NCBI GenBank assembly: GCA_937951615.1
Contig: CALFBH010000023.1
Span: forward strand, 33,450 to 97,449
Origin: an uncultured Saprospiraceae bacterium
GTDB taxonomy: Bacteria; Bacteroidota; Bacteroidia; Chitinophagales; Saprospiraceae
DNA: 64,000 nt
Reading direction: 5' to 3'
This document shows positions 56,501 to 63,975 of the stretch, piece after piece. The translations under genes were made by a program, and so were the position numbers. Under the pieces are notes generated by a model. That model saw only the letters and a list, made by a program, of their open reading frames with translations, did no database searches and had not been told where the DNA came from. Numbering within the stretch: position 1 is the first letter of the stretch; every line of letters begins with the position of its first letter.

Positions 56501-56640
56501 ACAAAATTGTCTGGACAGTAGAAAATGGTATTTTCGCTCAGTATTTACTCAGTGATTACAACATGGATGGAGACGTCAATGGTGGCGACAAAATCCTTTG
56601 GGAAAACAATAACGGTCTTTCTTCTACCGTTCCGAAATAG
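50596..56640 (+). CDS. giant cadherin-like tandem-repeat protein with dockerin-like C-terminal module
   Basis: 2014 residues. A signal peptide (about 1-24) precedes an about 170-residue beta-sandwich that looks cohesin-like. Then come one partial and fifteen full about 95-residue repeats of the VCBS/cadherin-like (tandem-95) type. Repeats 1-9 carry DGDNLTVTTTPV and CDDGSPVLC; repeats 10-14 lack the Cys pair and read GGxPTF followed by GTLTFNADGTYTY. The last about 250 residues repeat the module of the metalloprotease at 29254: FLEGALSD, VEHRNHMGVMS, YDINGQDK and the dockerin-like DYNMDGDVNGGDK. No type A or B sorting domain is present. Repeats are very similar at DNA level, implying recent expansion. 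A terminator follows. Confidence 0.88.
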   Translation: MPRLLTRIYITVLLFLFSMNGFSQSGSFDVRFHVSNIDAGAMKLYVDIEIRADAPGTEFNLSDQNYRFSFNRDALANPQLAGELEISDIVQQTSPATTSIYSTHTLIGSLDTIVSYNLELAGGDGYYLNANDYASVGTVSFDILDINVPLCLEFHDYSLADFPNTFISEKFNGVLISTAEGSYLDYCQDLSDAFTNDLPIAVADSGTTPEEQAITVCVAANDSDPENLLDALSVSIITPPLANEGTASVDASGCIVFTPTADFAGVVTPIEYQICDTGIFVPSYQGDSNGAGVPSPDPGDPDIQTMPPACTTALLNITVDPVNDMPVALDDSDSTTEDIALNGTTTLSNDSDVDGDNLTVTTTPVTPPTNGALVLNTDGTYTYTPNADFFGTDSFEYEVCDDGSPVLCTTAIVNITINSENDAPVATNDIGFATEDIALNGITTLGNDSDVDGDNLTVTTTPVTPPTNGILVLNTDGTYTYTPNANFNGSDSFEYEVCDDGSPVLCSTATVSLVITGANDAPVALDDSGSTAEDVALNGTATLTNDSDVDGDNLTVTTTPVTPPTNGALTLNTDGTYTYTPSANFFGTDSFEYEVCDDGSPVLCTTAIVNITISSENDAPIATNDIGFATEDIALNGAATLANDSDVDGDNLTVTTTPVTPPANGALVLNADGTYTYTPNADFNGSDSFEYEVCDDGSPVLCSTAMVNLVVTGTNDAPVAIDDTAPVTEDMVLNGTTTLANDSDVDGDNLTVTTTPVTAPTNGTLLLNTDGTYTYTPNADFNGSDSFEYEVCDDGSPVLCSTGIVNITVDPANDMPVATDDTDSTTEDIALNGTTTLSNDSDVDGDNLMVTTTPVTPPANGTLVLNTDGTYTYTPNADFNGSDSFEYEVCDDGSPVLCTTAVVNITIDPANDTPVAVADANSTTEDTSLNGATVLTNDSDIDGDNIAVNTTPIVPPTNGTLVLSASGTYIYIPNANFNGTDSFEYEVCDDGNPALCATAVVTISVSPVNDTPTANGDINSTLENVTLNGTSVLLNDSDIDGDNLTVTTTPVATTSNGSLTLNSDGTYVYIPNSAYNGTDSFEYEVCDDGSPVLCTTAIVNLSVGAVNDPPITNVDDFTTDEDLVLSSGNVLDNDSDLDGDNLMVTTTPVVAPVNGILSLNTDGTFTYTPNPDFNGSDSFDYEVCDDGVPVLCSVATVNITIDPVNDAPIAMDDMANTAEETLLMTGVSSNDTDIDGGSPTFILLTGTNNGTLTFNADGTYTYQPNVDFNGTDSFTYQMDDGNGGTDQATVTIDVTPVNDAPIAMDDSETTAEETLLSGDASPNDTDVDGGAPTFILLTGTNNGTLTFNADGTYTYQPNVDFNGTDSFTYQMDDGNGGTDQATVTIDVTPVNDAPVAMDDSETTPEEMMLSADVSPNDTDVDGGMPTFSLVSGTANGTLMFNADGTYTYLPDTDFDGTDSFTYEINDGNGGTDQGTVTIDVSPINDAPVAMDDTASVQEDVMLSDDVSPNDTDVDGGAPTFTLVSGTTNGTLTFNADGTYTYLPNADFNGADSFTYEMNDGNGGTDQATVMITVDPVNDAPVANDDAETTAEEVLLSADVSPNDTDIDGGVPTFILFIGTSNGTLTFNANGTYTYLPNPDFNGTDSFTYQMMDGNGGVDQAVVTIEVTPINDVPVAVNDLATVAQNGSVVVDVTANDTDVEDAPLDPCNVTIATQPSFGTISFGAAPGCELTYTPNPGYVGPDSFEYQVCDSGGACVNGIVDVDVEQSCVDIQLAVFLEGALSDLLNGYLSGMRTDLNTARDLLPGQALGTPTGQPYNVAPWNHTGTEGAGWTDADYQAVAMDNGGRQVVDWILVSFRTGIAASTTIEKAAALLLEDGTVVFTDACVLTVADPGPVYIVVEHRNHMGVMSHVPVDVVGGQLMYDFRTGLSYPDPLPGFSQKEISPGMFAMHAGDGDQGFDITSYDINGQDKIVWTVENGIFAQYLLSDYNMDGDVNGGDKILWENNNGLSSTVPK

Positions 56641-56667
56641 CGTTTAAATAATCTTAAGATAACCGAA

Positions 56668-56717
56668 AAGGGCAATCAGGAACCAAACATTGTTTGGGGA
56701 TAGATTGCCCTTGTTTT
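56668..56717 (+). terminator. intrinsic terminator after the cadherin-like giant
   Basis: The outer stem is AAGGGCAATC (56668-56677) with GATTGCCCTT (56703-56712). It encloses a second stem, CCAAACATTGTTTGG. A TGTTTTAT tract follows. Confidence 0.7.
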
Positions 56718-56741
56718 ATATAAATGTGTTCGGTATATTTG
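56711..56741 (+). promoter_or_regulatory. Bacteroidota-type promoter upstream of the DUF1569 gene
   Basis: TTG at 56711-56713, a 20-base spacer, then TATATTTG at 56734-56741 (exact TAnnTTTG). It overlaps the T-tract of the preceding terminator and lies about 140 bases before the start at 56880. The intervening leader contains GTTTAG/CTAAAC words that could pair. Confidence 0.5.
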
Positions 56742-56879
56742 CCCAAGGGTTTAGTAAACTTGTGTGTAGGCATAGAGGAGGAGCGAGTTTCCTAAACCTT
56801 TCTGTACGGCGGCAGGTTTAGCAAACTTTCTATTCACAAAGCCTACCCGCAAATTTACCAAACCATTAAAATCCACATC

Positions 56880-57332
56880 ATGAAAAACGTATTCAGCGCA
56901 ACGGACACCAAAGAAATCATCAATCGAATCAATCAGCTGTCACCCAATACTGAAGGACTATGGGGCAAAATGACCGTCGCACAAATGCTGGCGCACTGCA
57001 ATGTCACCTACGAAATGGTCTATACCGACAAACACCCCAAACCTGGCGCGATTGAACGGTTTATGCTCAAATTATTTGTAAAACCCACCGTGGTAGGAGA
57101 TAAGCCCTATAAGAAAAATACCCGCACAGCACCACAATTTCTGGTCGACGCCAATAAGGATTTTGAAGCAGAAAAAAAACGCTTAATCGACCACATCGAA
57201 AAAACACAACAACTTGGAGGAAGCCATTTTGCCAGTATAGAATCCAATTCTTTTGGAATGCTCACAGAAAAGGAATGGAATGCGATGTTTTATAAACACT
57301 TGGAGCATCATTTGTCGCAGTTTGGGGTGTGA
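56880..57332 (+). CDS. DUF1569 (DinB-like) protein
   Basis: 150 residues. A four-helix DinB-like fold is suggested by MTVAQMLAHCNVTYEMV (His39) and a terminal MFYKHLEHHLSQFGV (His140, His143, His144), which could form a metal site. The middle PTVVGDKPYKKN and SFGMLTEKEWNAM match DUF1569 (PF07606). Some DinB-fold proteins are thiol-dependent transferases, but no activity is known for this family. It is monocistronic and convergent with the PtuAB pair. Confidence 0.75.
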   Translation: MKNVFSATDTKEIINRINQLSPNTEGLWGKMTVAQMLAHCNVTYEMVYTDKHPKPGAIERFMLKLFVKPTVVGDKPYKKNTRTAPQFLVDANKDFEAEKKRLIDHIEKTQQLGGSHFASIESNSFGMLTEKEWNAMFYKHLEHHLSQFGV

Positions 57333-57341
57333 TTCATGGTT

Positions 57342-58055
57342 TTATTCCTGTACAATAAAACCAAAATTGTCTTTTATTGTAGAGTAAAAGGCAGGTAGTT
57401 GAGACTGAGTATCATCTAGTAATGCTTCGATGAATGTTTTTTGGTCAGCTAAAGTCAATTGGTTAAGGTCATTTTGAATGAGGACAATTGTATCAATTCT
57501 TTCATTGACCAACCTTATACTGTTCAGTTTGAGTCGCTCACAGGTATAAACCACTTTATCAATCTCCGTCTGATTACTGGTATTGTGTTCTACTTCTCCC
57601 GAATCATTATAATAAAACAAGGCTGCATTATTCTGGATAGGACTGAGCAATAAAGCGTAGTCTATCTCAAGTCCCTGATGCTGGGTTTTTGTTTTTCCAT
57701 GTCCGCATCTGATGTTATCTCGTCTGTCATCTGTTTCTGCTTGTGTTTCTGGTCTGCGAAGAGGTTCTTTTTGTCCCTCGCAGGATAGAATCAAATTATC
57801 AAAATCATAAATTTTATCTGGTCGGTCATGTCGTTCATGAAAATGCTCAATGTGGTGATTATTATAATCAATTTCACATTCGCAGTAGCAGCACAAATGT
57901 TTTTGAGCGTGTAGCAATTTACTTTTAATCTCAATTTTTTGCCCCTGACTTAAACGCCAATTTGGAGCAGTCGTACCGTCATCAATATTTTGTTGTTTGG
58001 CAAGCAACTGATTTTGAATGGTGGCATCAATAGGGAGTTTTATAATATGCCTCAT
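57342..58055 (-). CDS. ptuB: PtuB-like HNH endonuclease (TIGR02646 family, Septu)
   Basis: 237 residues. The HNH centre reads HLCCYCECEI (Cys55, Cys56, Cys58, Cys60), HHIEHF (His67, His68, His71), then NLILSCEGQ and a later CGHGKT. This is the TIGR02646 pattern of the nuclease in Septu (PtuA-PtuB) and in some retron systems. It should cut nucleic acid once released or activated by the ATPase. Its start overlaps the PtuA-like stop by four bases (ATGA). No reverse transcriptase or msr-msd-like gene lies next to it, so Septu is favoured over a retron. Confidence 0.82.
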   Translation of the reverse strand: MRHIIKLPIDATIQNQLLAKQQNIDDGTTAPNWRLSQGQKIEIKSKLLHAQKHLCCYCECEIDYNNHHIEHFHERHDRPDKIYDFDNLILSCEGQKEPLRRPETQAETDDRRDNIRCGHGKTKTQHQGLEIDYALLLSPIQNNAALFYYNDSGEVEHNTSNQTEIDKVVYTCERLKLNSIRLVNERIDTIVLIQNDLNQLTLADQKTFIEALLDDTQSQLPAFYSTIKDNFGFIVQE

Positions 58056-59344
58056 TTACCTACGGCTTTAAAACGTCGCAGACTTAAATCTACCCGCCTC
58101 CTTTCTTCTGAATTGGCGTCTAATTTTTTGATTTCTGTAGCTAATTGTTGTCCTGCTTCTGTTTCATGTTTACCTGTCCGAATCAGTTCAAGATACTCAT
58201 TGATAATGTTATTGGTATAAGTATTTCGATAGTCCGCTTCCATCACTTCAGACAGCACATAAGGAATAGAATGACCTTCTGAATATTTAGGATGAGAAAC
58301 TGTAATCATGTCATTTTCAGCTTTGAGCAAAAAGACACTTTCAGCCTTAGCCGAGCCGATAATATGAGGAGAATGAGTAGCTAGAATGACCTGATTATTT
58401 TCGCCAATATTAGAATAAAATTTAAGTATCTGGCTTTGCCATGTTGGATGCAGTGAATCTTCTGGCTCGTCTATCATAATTATGGAGTTGTTGATGTTCA
58501 TGCGTTTTAACATGAAGCCCATAAAATAAACATATTTTTCCCCGCTGGACAATTGCTCAAAGTTGATGCGTTTACCATTCGCACTTTTGAAAATTAGGTT
58601 ATCGTCGTCAATATCTATGAAATGGCTGTTGCGTTTTATGCCTTCAAAGACTTTATTGATGTCATCTATTTCCTGTTGAATGACTTTCTTGGGTGGCAGA
58701 TTCTTGTTTTCAAATACTTTGTTTTTGATGGGTTTTAGGATGAGGTCTTTCATCTCGTCTTTGTGGGTGGCAAAGGATATTTCTTTTACGACGCACTTAT
58801 TACCTTTCGTGTCAAAATATTCGTGTACTGTTTGTTCAGGAAGGTTAAGTTCTTTAGTAATTTTTTCTACTTTAGAATCAGTATTTAAAATTTCTCGCCT
58901 CGTTTTGTCATTCGAATAACGATAAATTATATCAGAAGTATAACGGTAAACAAAGTCTCTCTGGATTGTGTTTAATATATATTGACTTGAACTATCTGTT
59001 TTAATTGGTTTGTTTATTGTAATTGGAGCATATTTACCCCGTTCTAAGTCTGATTCATCGTAATTACCATCACTGTAAGTGTTATACTCACGCCTAAATA
59101 TATTATATAAACTCTCTGAATGATTACTAACGTCAATAATGCCTTGTAGTTGAAAATTAGTATTAAAATTCTCTTTATATCCTCCGAACATATTTCTCAA
59201 AAACTCCAAAACAGTAGTCTTCCCCGTCCCATTCAGTCCAGCAAGAACCACCTGATTCAGCGTATTCCCATCAGCATCAGTAAAATCCAGTTCCAGGTCA
59301 TCAAAAACCTTATAATTTTTAAGATGTAGTTTTCTGATTTTCAT
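58052..59344 (-). CDS. ptuA: PtuA-like ABC/SMC-type ATPase (Septu)
   Basis: 430 residues. Walker A is GLNGTGKT (36-43) after KNYKVFDDLELDF, the usual start of RecF/SMC-like AAA ATPases. The signature QLSSGEKYV, Walker B IIMIDEPEDSLHP and the switch His in ILATHSPHIIGSA are all intact. In Septu, PtuA binds nucleotide and assembles with PtuB; nucleotide loss during infection is thought to free nuclease activity. It is the first gene of the two-gene operon. There is no coiled-coil hinge of SMC length, consistent with PtuA. Confidence 0.82.
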   Translation of the reverse strand: MKIRKLHLKNYKVFDDLELDFTDADGNTLNQVVLAGLNGTGKTTVLEFLRNMFGGYKENFNTNFQLQGIIDVSNHSESLYNIFRREYNTYSDGNYDESDLERGKYAPITINKPIKTDSSSQYILNTIQRDFVYRYTSDIIYRYSNDKTRREILNTDSKVEKITKELNLPEQTVHEYFDTKGNKCVVKEISFATHKDEMKDLILKPIKNKVFENKNLPPKKVIQQEIDDINKVFEGIKRNSHFIDIDDDNLIFKSANGKRINFEQLSSGEKYVYFMGFMLKRMNINNSIIMIDEPEDSLHPTWQSQILKFYSNIGENNQVILATHSPHIIGSAKAESVFLLKAENDMITVSHPKYSEGHSIPYVLSEVMEADYRNTYTNNIINEYLELIRTGKHETEAGQQLATEIKKLDANSEERRRVDLSLRRFKAVGK

Positions 59345-59426
59345 AAGCCCAAAGTTACAAAACTATTTTTCATTTATCATTGACCATTAATCATTTGTCA
59401 TTGCTAGATTCGTAATTCGTAATTAC

Positions 59427-60992
59427 TCAATTCGTAATTAACCCATTCCCCGTTCGAGCAAGAAACTTCTCCCGAATCACCGCCTGTATAGTCCGACCTT
59501 CCATTTTGCCTTCCAGCCACGAAATGAGGTCAAGGTAAACAAAAGGACGTTTTTCATAAGGATGATTGCGGAGTTCGACGAGCGTATTGCGAAGTTGCGT
59601 AAATTCAGCCTTCAAATCGCTGCGATGTATGCGAGGTAGCTTGCGCAGGAATTTGAGAATCTCTTGCTGTACTTGTTGCAGATTTTCCATTTTTATCAAA
59701 AAACGATACACAGACTTAATCTGATAAATGACCAATTGCTCATTACCCAGTTCATAATGCGCCAGCAGGCTCAAAATCCTGGCAAAACACTGCGTATCCT
59801 GCCGGAAATCGGGATTTTTCTGATTGATAATAATATTGAGATAATCAATTGCTTTTTCATAATCGCTACAGCCAAAATACATGCAGGCGATTTTATAATA
59901 AAACACCAAAATCCGATGAACATCCCAATTATAAGGATTGCTGCGTATCATGTTGTCTAATTCAGGAATGAGCTTCGTTCCCTCCGAAAAGGTGCCTTCC
60001 TGATAATGTAAATTGATGCGATGAATAAAGCGAAACAAATGATACAGACTCTCCACATTTCCAGACGGCTTATCCGAATTTTTAAGGTCAAAATTTTCCA
60101 GCCGCCCCAGCACTTCTACAAAACGCTTATACCGCCCGACCATAAATAGAGAGTTTAACAAATTGTGTAAACCCTTCAAATATAAAGGCATTTCCAGCCG
60201 AATCATCTCCTGATCTTCATCAAATAAATCCACCCATTTTTGAGCATATTTATAATACAAAGGCAAATCCTGACACATCAGCGAATACCAGTCGTAAGCT
60301 TGATACAAATACAATTTTTCGTAAAAACCCAAGTCCTCAACAATATGAGCGGGCAGATTATCGAGGAAAAATGCCTTGACCTGTTCCTTTTCTTTTTGCG
60401 TTCTGACTAAGCCAAGCTTGAGGTATAAACCATATAATTGAAGCGATAAATTGGAAAAAGCATGAACCTGTGTGGCTTCGCTCGTCGCAAGTTTTGAGGC
60501 ATTGGCCAGCTCCTCCGCACGGGTGGAAATGCTGCCTGTGACATATTGACCTTCAATCAGTTTTTCAAAATCCAAAATTTCCAGCACCAGGGTATTCATC
60601 CGGGCATTTTTTGCCATCAATTTTGCCTTATCTAGTATTTCAAGGCTGGAACGATAGAGTCCTTTATTATACAATATGCGGGCATAATCAATGCGCTCCC
60701 TTATTTCTATATCCACATTTTGAGCACGGTATTGCAGGCGCAGAGACAAGAGCAACTGCCGATACAAATGCGCTTTCAAATTGGACAACTGGCGTTTTTT
60801 TATGCCGGATATTTTACGCAAAATAAGCTGCTCATCATAGCTTTTTTGTTTGTCTAACAAATTGAATAACTGGAGAAAAAGCAAGTCCTCGGAAGATTGA
60901 TTTCTTTTGACCAACAAGCGAAAATGCCTTTTTTCAGACTTGGTTAAGGTCTGAATCAATTGCATGAGATGATCTGTTTGTTGTTTTGCCAT
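59427..60992 (-). CDS. conserved helical-repeat protein of unknown function
   Basis: About 521 residues from MAKQQTDHLMQLI; an upstream in-frame start at 61103 adds 37 residues unlike the family, so it is not used. The protein is all-helical with TPR-like spacing, for example YKIACMYFGCSDYEKAIDYLNIII and ALHNLL-like helices. There is no signal peptide or enzyme motif. I have seen similar proteins only in Bacteroidota. It probably serves as a cytoplasmic scaffold. It is divergent from leuA. Confidence 0.65.
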   Translation of the reverse strand: MAKQQTDHLMQLIQTLTKSEKRHFRLLVKRNQSSEDLLFLQLFNLLDKQKSYDEQLILRKISGIKKRQLSNLKAHLYRQLLLSLRLQYRAQNVDIEIRERIDYARILYNKGLYRSSLEILDKAKLMAKNARMNTLVLEILDFEKLIEGQYVTGSISTRAEELANASKLATSEATQVHAFSNLSLQLYGLYLKLGLVRTQKEKEQVKAFFLDNLPAHIVEDLGFYEKLYLYQAYDWYSLMCQDLPLYYKYAQKWVDLFDEDQEMIRLEMPLYLKGLHNLLNSLFMVGRYKRFVEVLGRLENFDLKNSDKPSGNVESLYHLFRFIHRINLHYQEGTFSEGTKLIPELDNMIRSNPYNWDVHRILVFYYKIACMYFGCSDYEKAIDYLNIIINQKNPDFRQDTQCFARILSLLAHYELGNEQLVIYQIKSVYRFLIKMENLQQVQQEILKFLRKLPRIHRSDLKAEFTQLRNTLVELRNHPYEKRPFVYLDLISWLEGKMEGRTIQAVIREKFLARTGNGLITN

Positions 60993-61155
60993 CGTAAGAA
61001 ACCTGCTTTTATCTGCTTGGTAATGAGTTATTTGTAATAAAAATATTTGTTTTGAATGTCGTAATAAGCCATTTTTATAAATGGAAAATAAGCAACGATT
61101 CACCTACTTTTGAGTTTGTAAACATAGCGTTTTGCACGATAAAAAAATAGCACCT

Positions 61156-62325
61156 ATGACGAATCAGCGAATTTTTATTTTTGATACAACCCTCAGAGAC
61201 GGAGAGCAGGTGCCAGGTTGTAAACTCAACACAGAACAGAAAGTTGAGGTAGCAAGAGAATTAGAACGATTGGGGGTCGATGTCATCGAAGGCGGATTTC
61301 CAGTCTCCAGCCCTGGCGACTTCAAAAGTGTTCGGGAAATCAGCCTTGCAGTTAGCAATCCAATTATCTGCGGATTGTCGAGAGCAGTAGAGAATGATAT
61401 AAAAGTTGCCGCTGATGCTTTGAAATATGCTCGCCACCCACGCATACATACAGGAATCGGGACATCCGATATTCATATAAAATACAAATTGCGCACAACC
61501 CGCGAAAAGATTATAGAACGTGCCATCGCTGCGGTCAAATACGCTAAATCTTTTGTAGAAGATGTCGAATTTTATGCAGAAGATGCAGGCAGAACGGACA
61601 ATGAATTTCTGGCAAAAGTTTTAGAAGCGGCTATTCTAGCTGGGGCAACCGTACTCAATATACCCGACACCACCGGCTACTGTCTTCCACAAGAATACGG
61701 CGATAAAATCAAATACCTGAAAGAAAACGTCAAAGGCATTCATAAAGCCATTCTTTCCACGCATTGTCATAATGACCTCGGTCTGGCTACCGCCAACTCT
61801 ATTGCAGGCATACAATATGGCGCGACACAAATCGAATGTACCATCAACGGTATCGGCGAACGTGCAGGCAATACTTCGCTAGAAGAAGTCGTGATGATTA
61901 TGCGCCAACAGGAATCTTTGAATTTTGAAACAAATATCAATACCAAACTACTAAATCATGTCAGCCGCCTCGTTTCCGAAAAAATGAGTGTGCCAGTACA
62001 ACCTAATAAAGCCATCGTCGGAGCGAATGCTTTCGCCCATTCCTCTGGCATCCATCAGGATGGCGTCATCAAAAAAAGAGAGACTTACGAAATTATCAAT
62101 CCTGCCGACGTAGGCGTGGACAATTCAGCCATTATACTGACGGCAAGAAGCGGACGAGCTGCGCTGGCCTACAAATCTAAGCAAGTCGGTTTCGATCTAA
62201 CTAAAGACGAACTGGACATTATCTATCAAGATTTTTTAGTCTTAGCAGATCAGAAAAAAGAAGTAAACGAAATGGATTTGACTAAATTATTGGAAACCAA
62301 CCTAGTTCAGGGATTAAGAGCGTGA
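61156..62325 (+). CDS. leuA: 2-isopropylmalate synthase (short form)
   Basis: 389 residues from the ATG at 61156; a TTG at 61132 is a less likely start. It condenses acetyl-CoA with 2-oxoisovalerate, the first step of leucine synthesis. The DRE-TIM barrel signature [29 protein letters not shown] (metal His-x-His) and [15 protein letters not shown] are all present. The communication segment [15 protein letters not shown] is also present, but the C-terminal allosteric LeuA dimer domain (about 120 residues) is missing. Leucine feedback of the usual kind would therefore be absent. The adjacent leuC supports LeuA over homocitrate or citramalate synthase. Confidence 0.85.
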   Translation: MTNQRIFIFDTTLRDGEQVPGCKLNTEQKVEVARELERLGVDVIEGGFPVSSPGDFKSVREISLAVSNPIICGLSRAVENDIKVAADALKYARHPRIHTGIGTSDIHIKYKLRTTREKIIERAIAAVKYAKSFVEDVEFYAEDAGRTDNEFLAKVLEAAILAGATVLNIPDTTGYCLPQEYGDKIKYLKENVKGIHKAILSTHCHNDLGLATANSIAGIQYGATQIECTINGIGERAGNTSLEEVVMIMRQQESLNFETNINTKLLNHVSRLVSEKMSVPVQPNKAIVGANAFAHSSGIHQDGVIKKRETYEIINPADVGVDNSAIILTARSGRAALAYKSKQVGFDLTKDELDIIYQDFLVLADQKKEVNEMDLTKLLETNLVQGLRA

Positions 62326-62326
62326 A

Positions 62327-62412
62327 AATGTGTTGATGTGTTAATGTGTTGATGTGGTTTGTTTTGCGAAGCAAAAACACGACAACACGACAACACGACA
62401 ACACGACAACAC
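62327..62412. repeat. fold-back element with four ACACGACA octamers
   Basis: The left arm (62327-62359) repeats GTGTTGATGT and GTGTTAATGT words. The centre is GTTTTGC-GAA-GCAAAAAC (62361-62378). The right arm is four exact ACACGACA octamers (62377-62408). It fills the leuA-leuC gap and ends eight bases before the leuC ATG. It belongs to the class at 21703-21856. Confidence 0.75.
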
Positions 62413-62419
62413 AATAGAA

Positions 62420-63805
62420 ATGACACTATTTGATAAAATATGGGATGCACATATAGTCACCAAATTGGAGAGTGGCTCGGATGTGTTGTACATTGACCGC
62501 CACTTTATCCATGAAGTGACCAGTCCGCAGGCATTTGAGGGATTGCGACAGCGGGGCTTATCGCTTTTCCGAAAGGAAAAAATAGTAGCCACCGCCGATC
62601 ATAATGTTCCTACCATCAATCAGCACCTTCCCATCACCGAAAAGCTTTCCCGCCACCAAGTGGACACCCTCATCGAAAATTGTCATAAAAATAACATCGA
62701 GCTCTATGGCTTAGGACATCCTTACCAAGGCATTGTCCATGTAATTGGGCCAGAGTTGGGCATCACAAAGCCTGGCATGACTATCGTTTGTGGCGACAGC
62801 CATACTTCTACACATGGTGCATTTGGCTGCGTGGCATTCGGAATAGGAACGAGTCAGATTGAACAGGTGATGGCTACGCAATGCCTGATACAAAACAAGC
62901 CGAAAACCATGCGCATCACAGTAGATGGCAAATTGGGTAAAGGCGTGTTGGCCAAAGATATAATTCTTTTCATAGCAAGCGCACTAACTACAAGCGGCGG
63001 AACGGGTTACTTTATAGAGTATGCCGGTTCTGCCATTCGTGCCTTATCTATGGAAGCCCGAATGACGATTTGCAATATGAGTATAGAAATGGGGGCAAGA
63101 GGAGGCATTATTGCACCGGATAAAACAACTTTTGAATACATAAAAGGAAAAGAATTTGCGCCGAAAGGCGAAAAATATGAACAGGCTGTTGCCCATTGGA
63201 AGACACTGCATAGCGATGAAAATGCAGCCTTCGACCAAGAGCATCACTTTAAGGCAGAAGACATCCAACCCATGCTTACTTATGGAACAAATCCAGGCAT
63301 GGGTATCAGTATTGCTCAACACATCCCAACACCACAGGAAGTAGATAATCCGGCTGGACTAGAAAAATCTCTGGCTTATATGGGCTTGAAAAGTGGACAA
63401 ACCATGCTTGGTCATCCAGTCAATTATGTGTTCATTGGAAGTTGTACGAACTCAAGAATTGAAGACCTGAGAATTGTAGCCGATTTTGTAAAAAACAAGC
63501 GCAAAGCACCCAATGTATACGCGATGATCGTTCCTGGTTCTAAGCAGGTCGAACAACAAGCAAAAGCAGAAGGACTGGACAAAATTTTAGAGGCAGCCGG
63601 CTTTGAATTAAGAGAACCTGGATGCTCCGCCTGTCTTGGCATGAATGAAGACAAAATACCAACAGGCGAGTACTGTGTCTCCACCTCCAATCGCAATTTT
63701 GAAGGCAGGCAAGGACCAGGCGCAAGAACAATCCTTGCCAGCCCACTCATGGCCGCAGCCACAGCAATAGAAGGGAAAATAGTAGATGTTAGGACATTGA
63801 TGTAA
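62420..63805 (+). CDS. leuC: 3-isopropylmalate dehydratase large subunit
   Basis: 461 residues from the ATG at 62420; an in-frame ATG at 62354 would translate the repeat array and is rejected. LeuC isomerises 2- to 3-isopropylmalate together with LeuD. The aconitase-type 4Fe-4S ligands are Cys342 (GSCTNSR), Cys402 and Cys405 (PGCSACLG). [13 protein letters not shown] near residue 124 and the complete C-terminus are as expected. LeuD and LeuB are not in the window and may follow to the right. Confidence 0.93.
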   Translation: MTLFDKIWDAHIVTKLESGSDVLYIDRHFIHEVTSPQAFEGLRQRGLSLFRKEKIVATADHNVPTINQHLPITEKLSRHQVDTLIENCHKNNIELYGLGHPYQGIVHVIGPELGITKPGMTIVCGDSHTSTHGAFGCVAFGIGTSQIEQVMATQCLIQNKPKTMRITVDGKLGKGVLAKDIILFIASALTTSGGTGYFIEYAGSAIRALSMEARMTICNMSIEMGARGGIIAPDKTTFEYIKGKEFAPKGEKYEQAVAHWKTLHSDENAAFDQEHHFKAEDIQPMLTYGTNPGMGISIAQHIPTPQEVDNPAGLEKSLAYMGLKSGQTMLGHPVNYVFIGSCTNSRIEDLRIVADFVKNKRKAPNVYAMIVPGSKQVEQQAKAEGLDKILEAAGFELREPGCSACLGMNEDKIPTGEYCVSTSNRNFEGRQGPGARTILASPLMAAATAIEGKIVDVRTLM

Positions 63806-63809
63806 AATG

Positions 63810-63975
63810 TGTTGATGTGTTGTGGTGTTAATGTGTTAATGTGTTAATGTGTTGATGTGGTTTGTTTTGCGGATGTAGCGATAATTCATGAATTATCGCT
63901 ACATTCGCAAAACAAATTACATCAACACATTAACACCACAACACATTAACACATTTCTCACATCAACACAATTTT
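63810..63975. repeat. large nested fold-back element after leuC
   Basis: A 30-bp perfect palindrome (63874-63903; half-site TGTAGCGATAATTCA) lies inside TTTGTTTTGCG (63861-63871) and CGCAAAACAAA (63906-63916). Outer arms of GTGTTAATGTGTTGATGTG words pair with ATCAACACATTAAC words out to about 63975. The left arm has about two more word repeats than the right. It is the longest of the fold-back elements and may separate leuC from a downstream gene outside the window. Confidence 0.75.

Noticed and set aside
57342..59344. Retron with PtuAB-type effectors
   Set aside because: No reverse transcriptase frame or msr/msd-like structure is found on either side within the window.
59398..59440. Another word array (TTCGTAATTCGTAATTAC) at the end of the helical-repeat gene
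   Set aside because: Short, partly overlapping the coding end, and without a paired arm. Too weak to list as an element, though similar in style to the others.
62354..62419. N-terminal extension of LeuC
   Set aside because: It translates the octamer array. LeuC proteins begin near [11 protein letters not shown].
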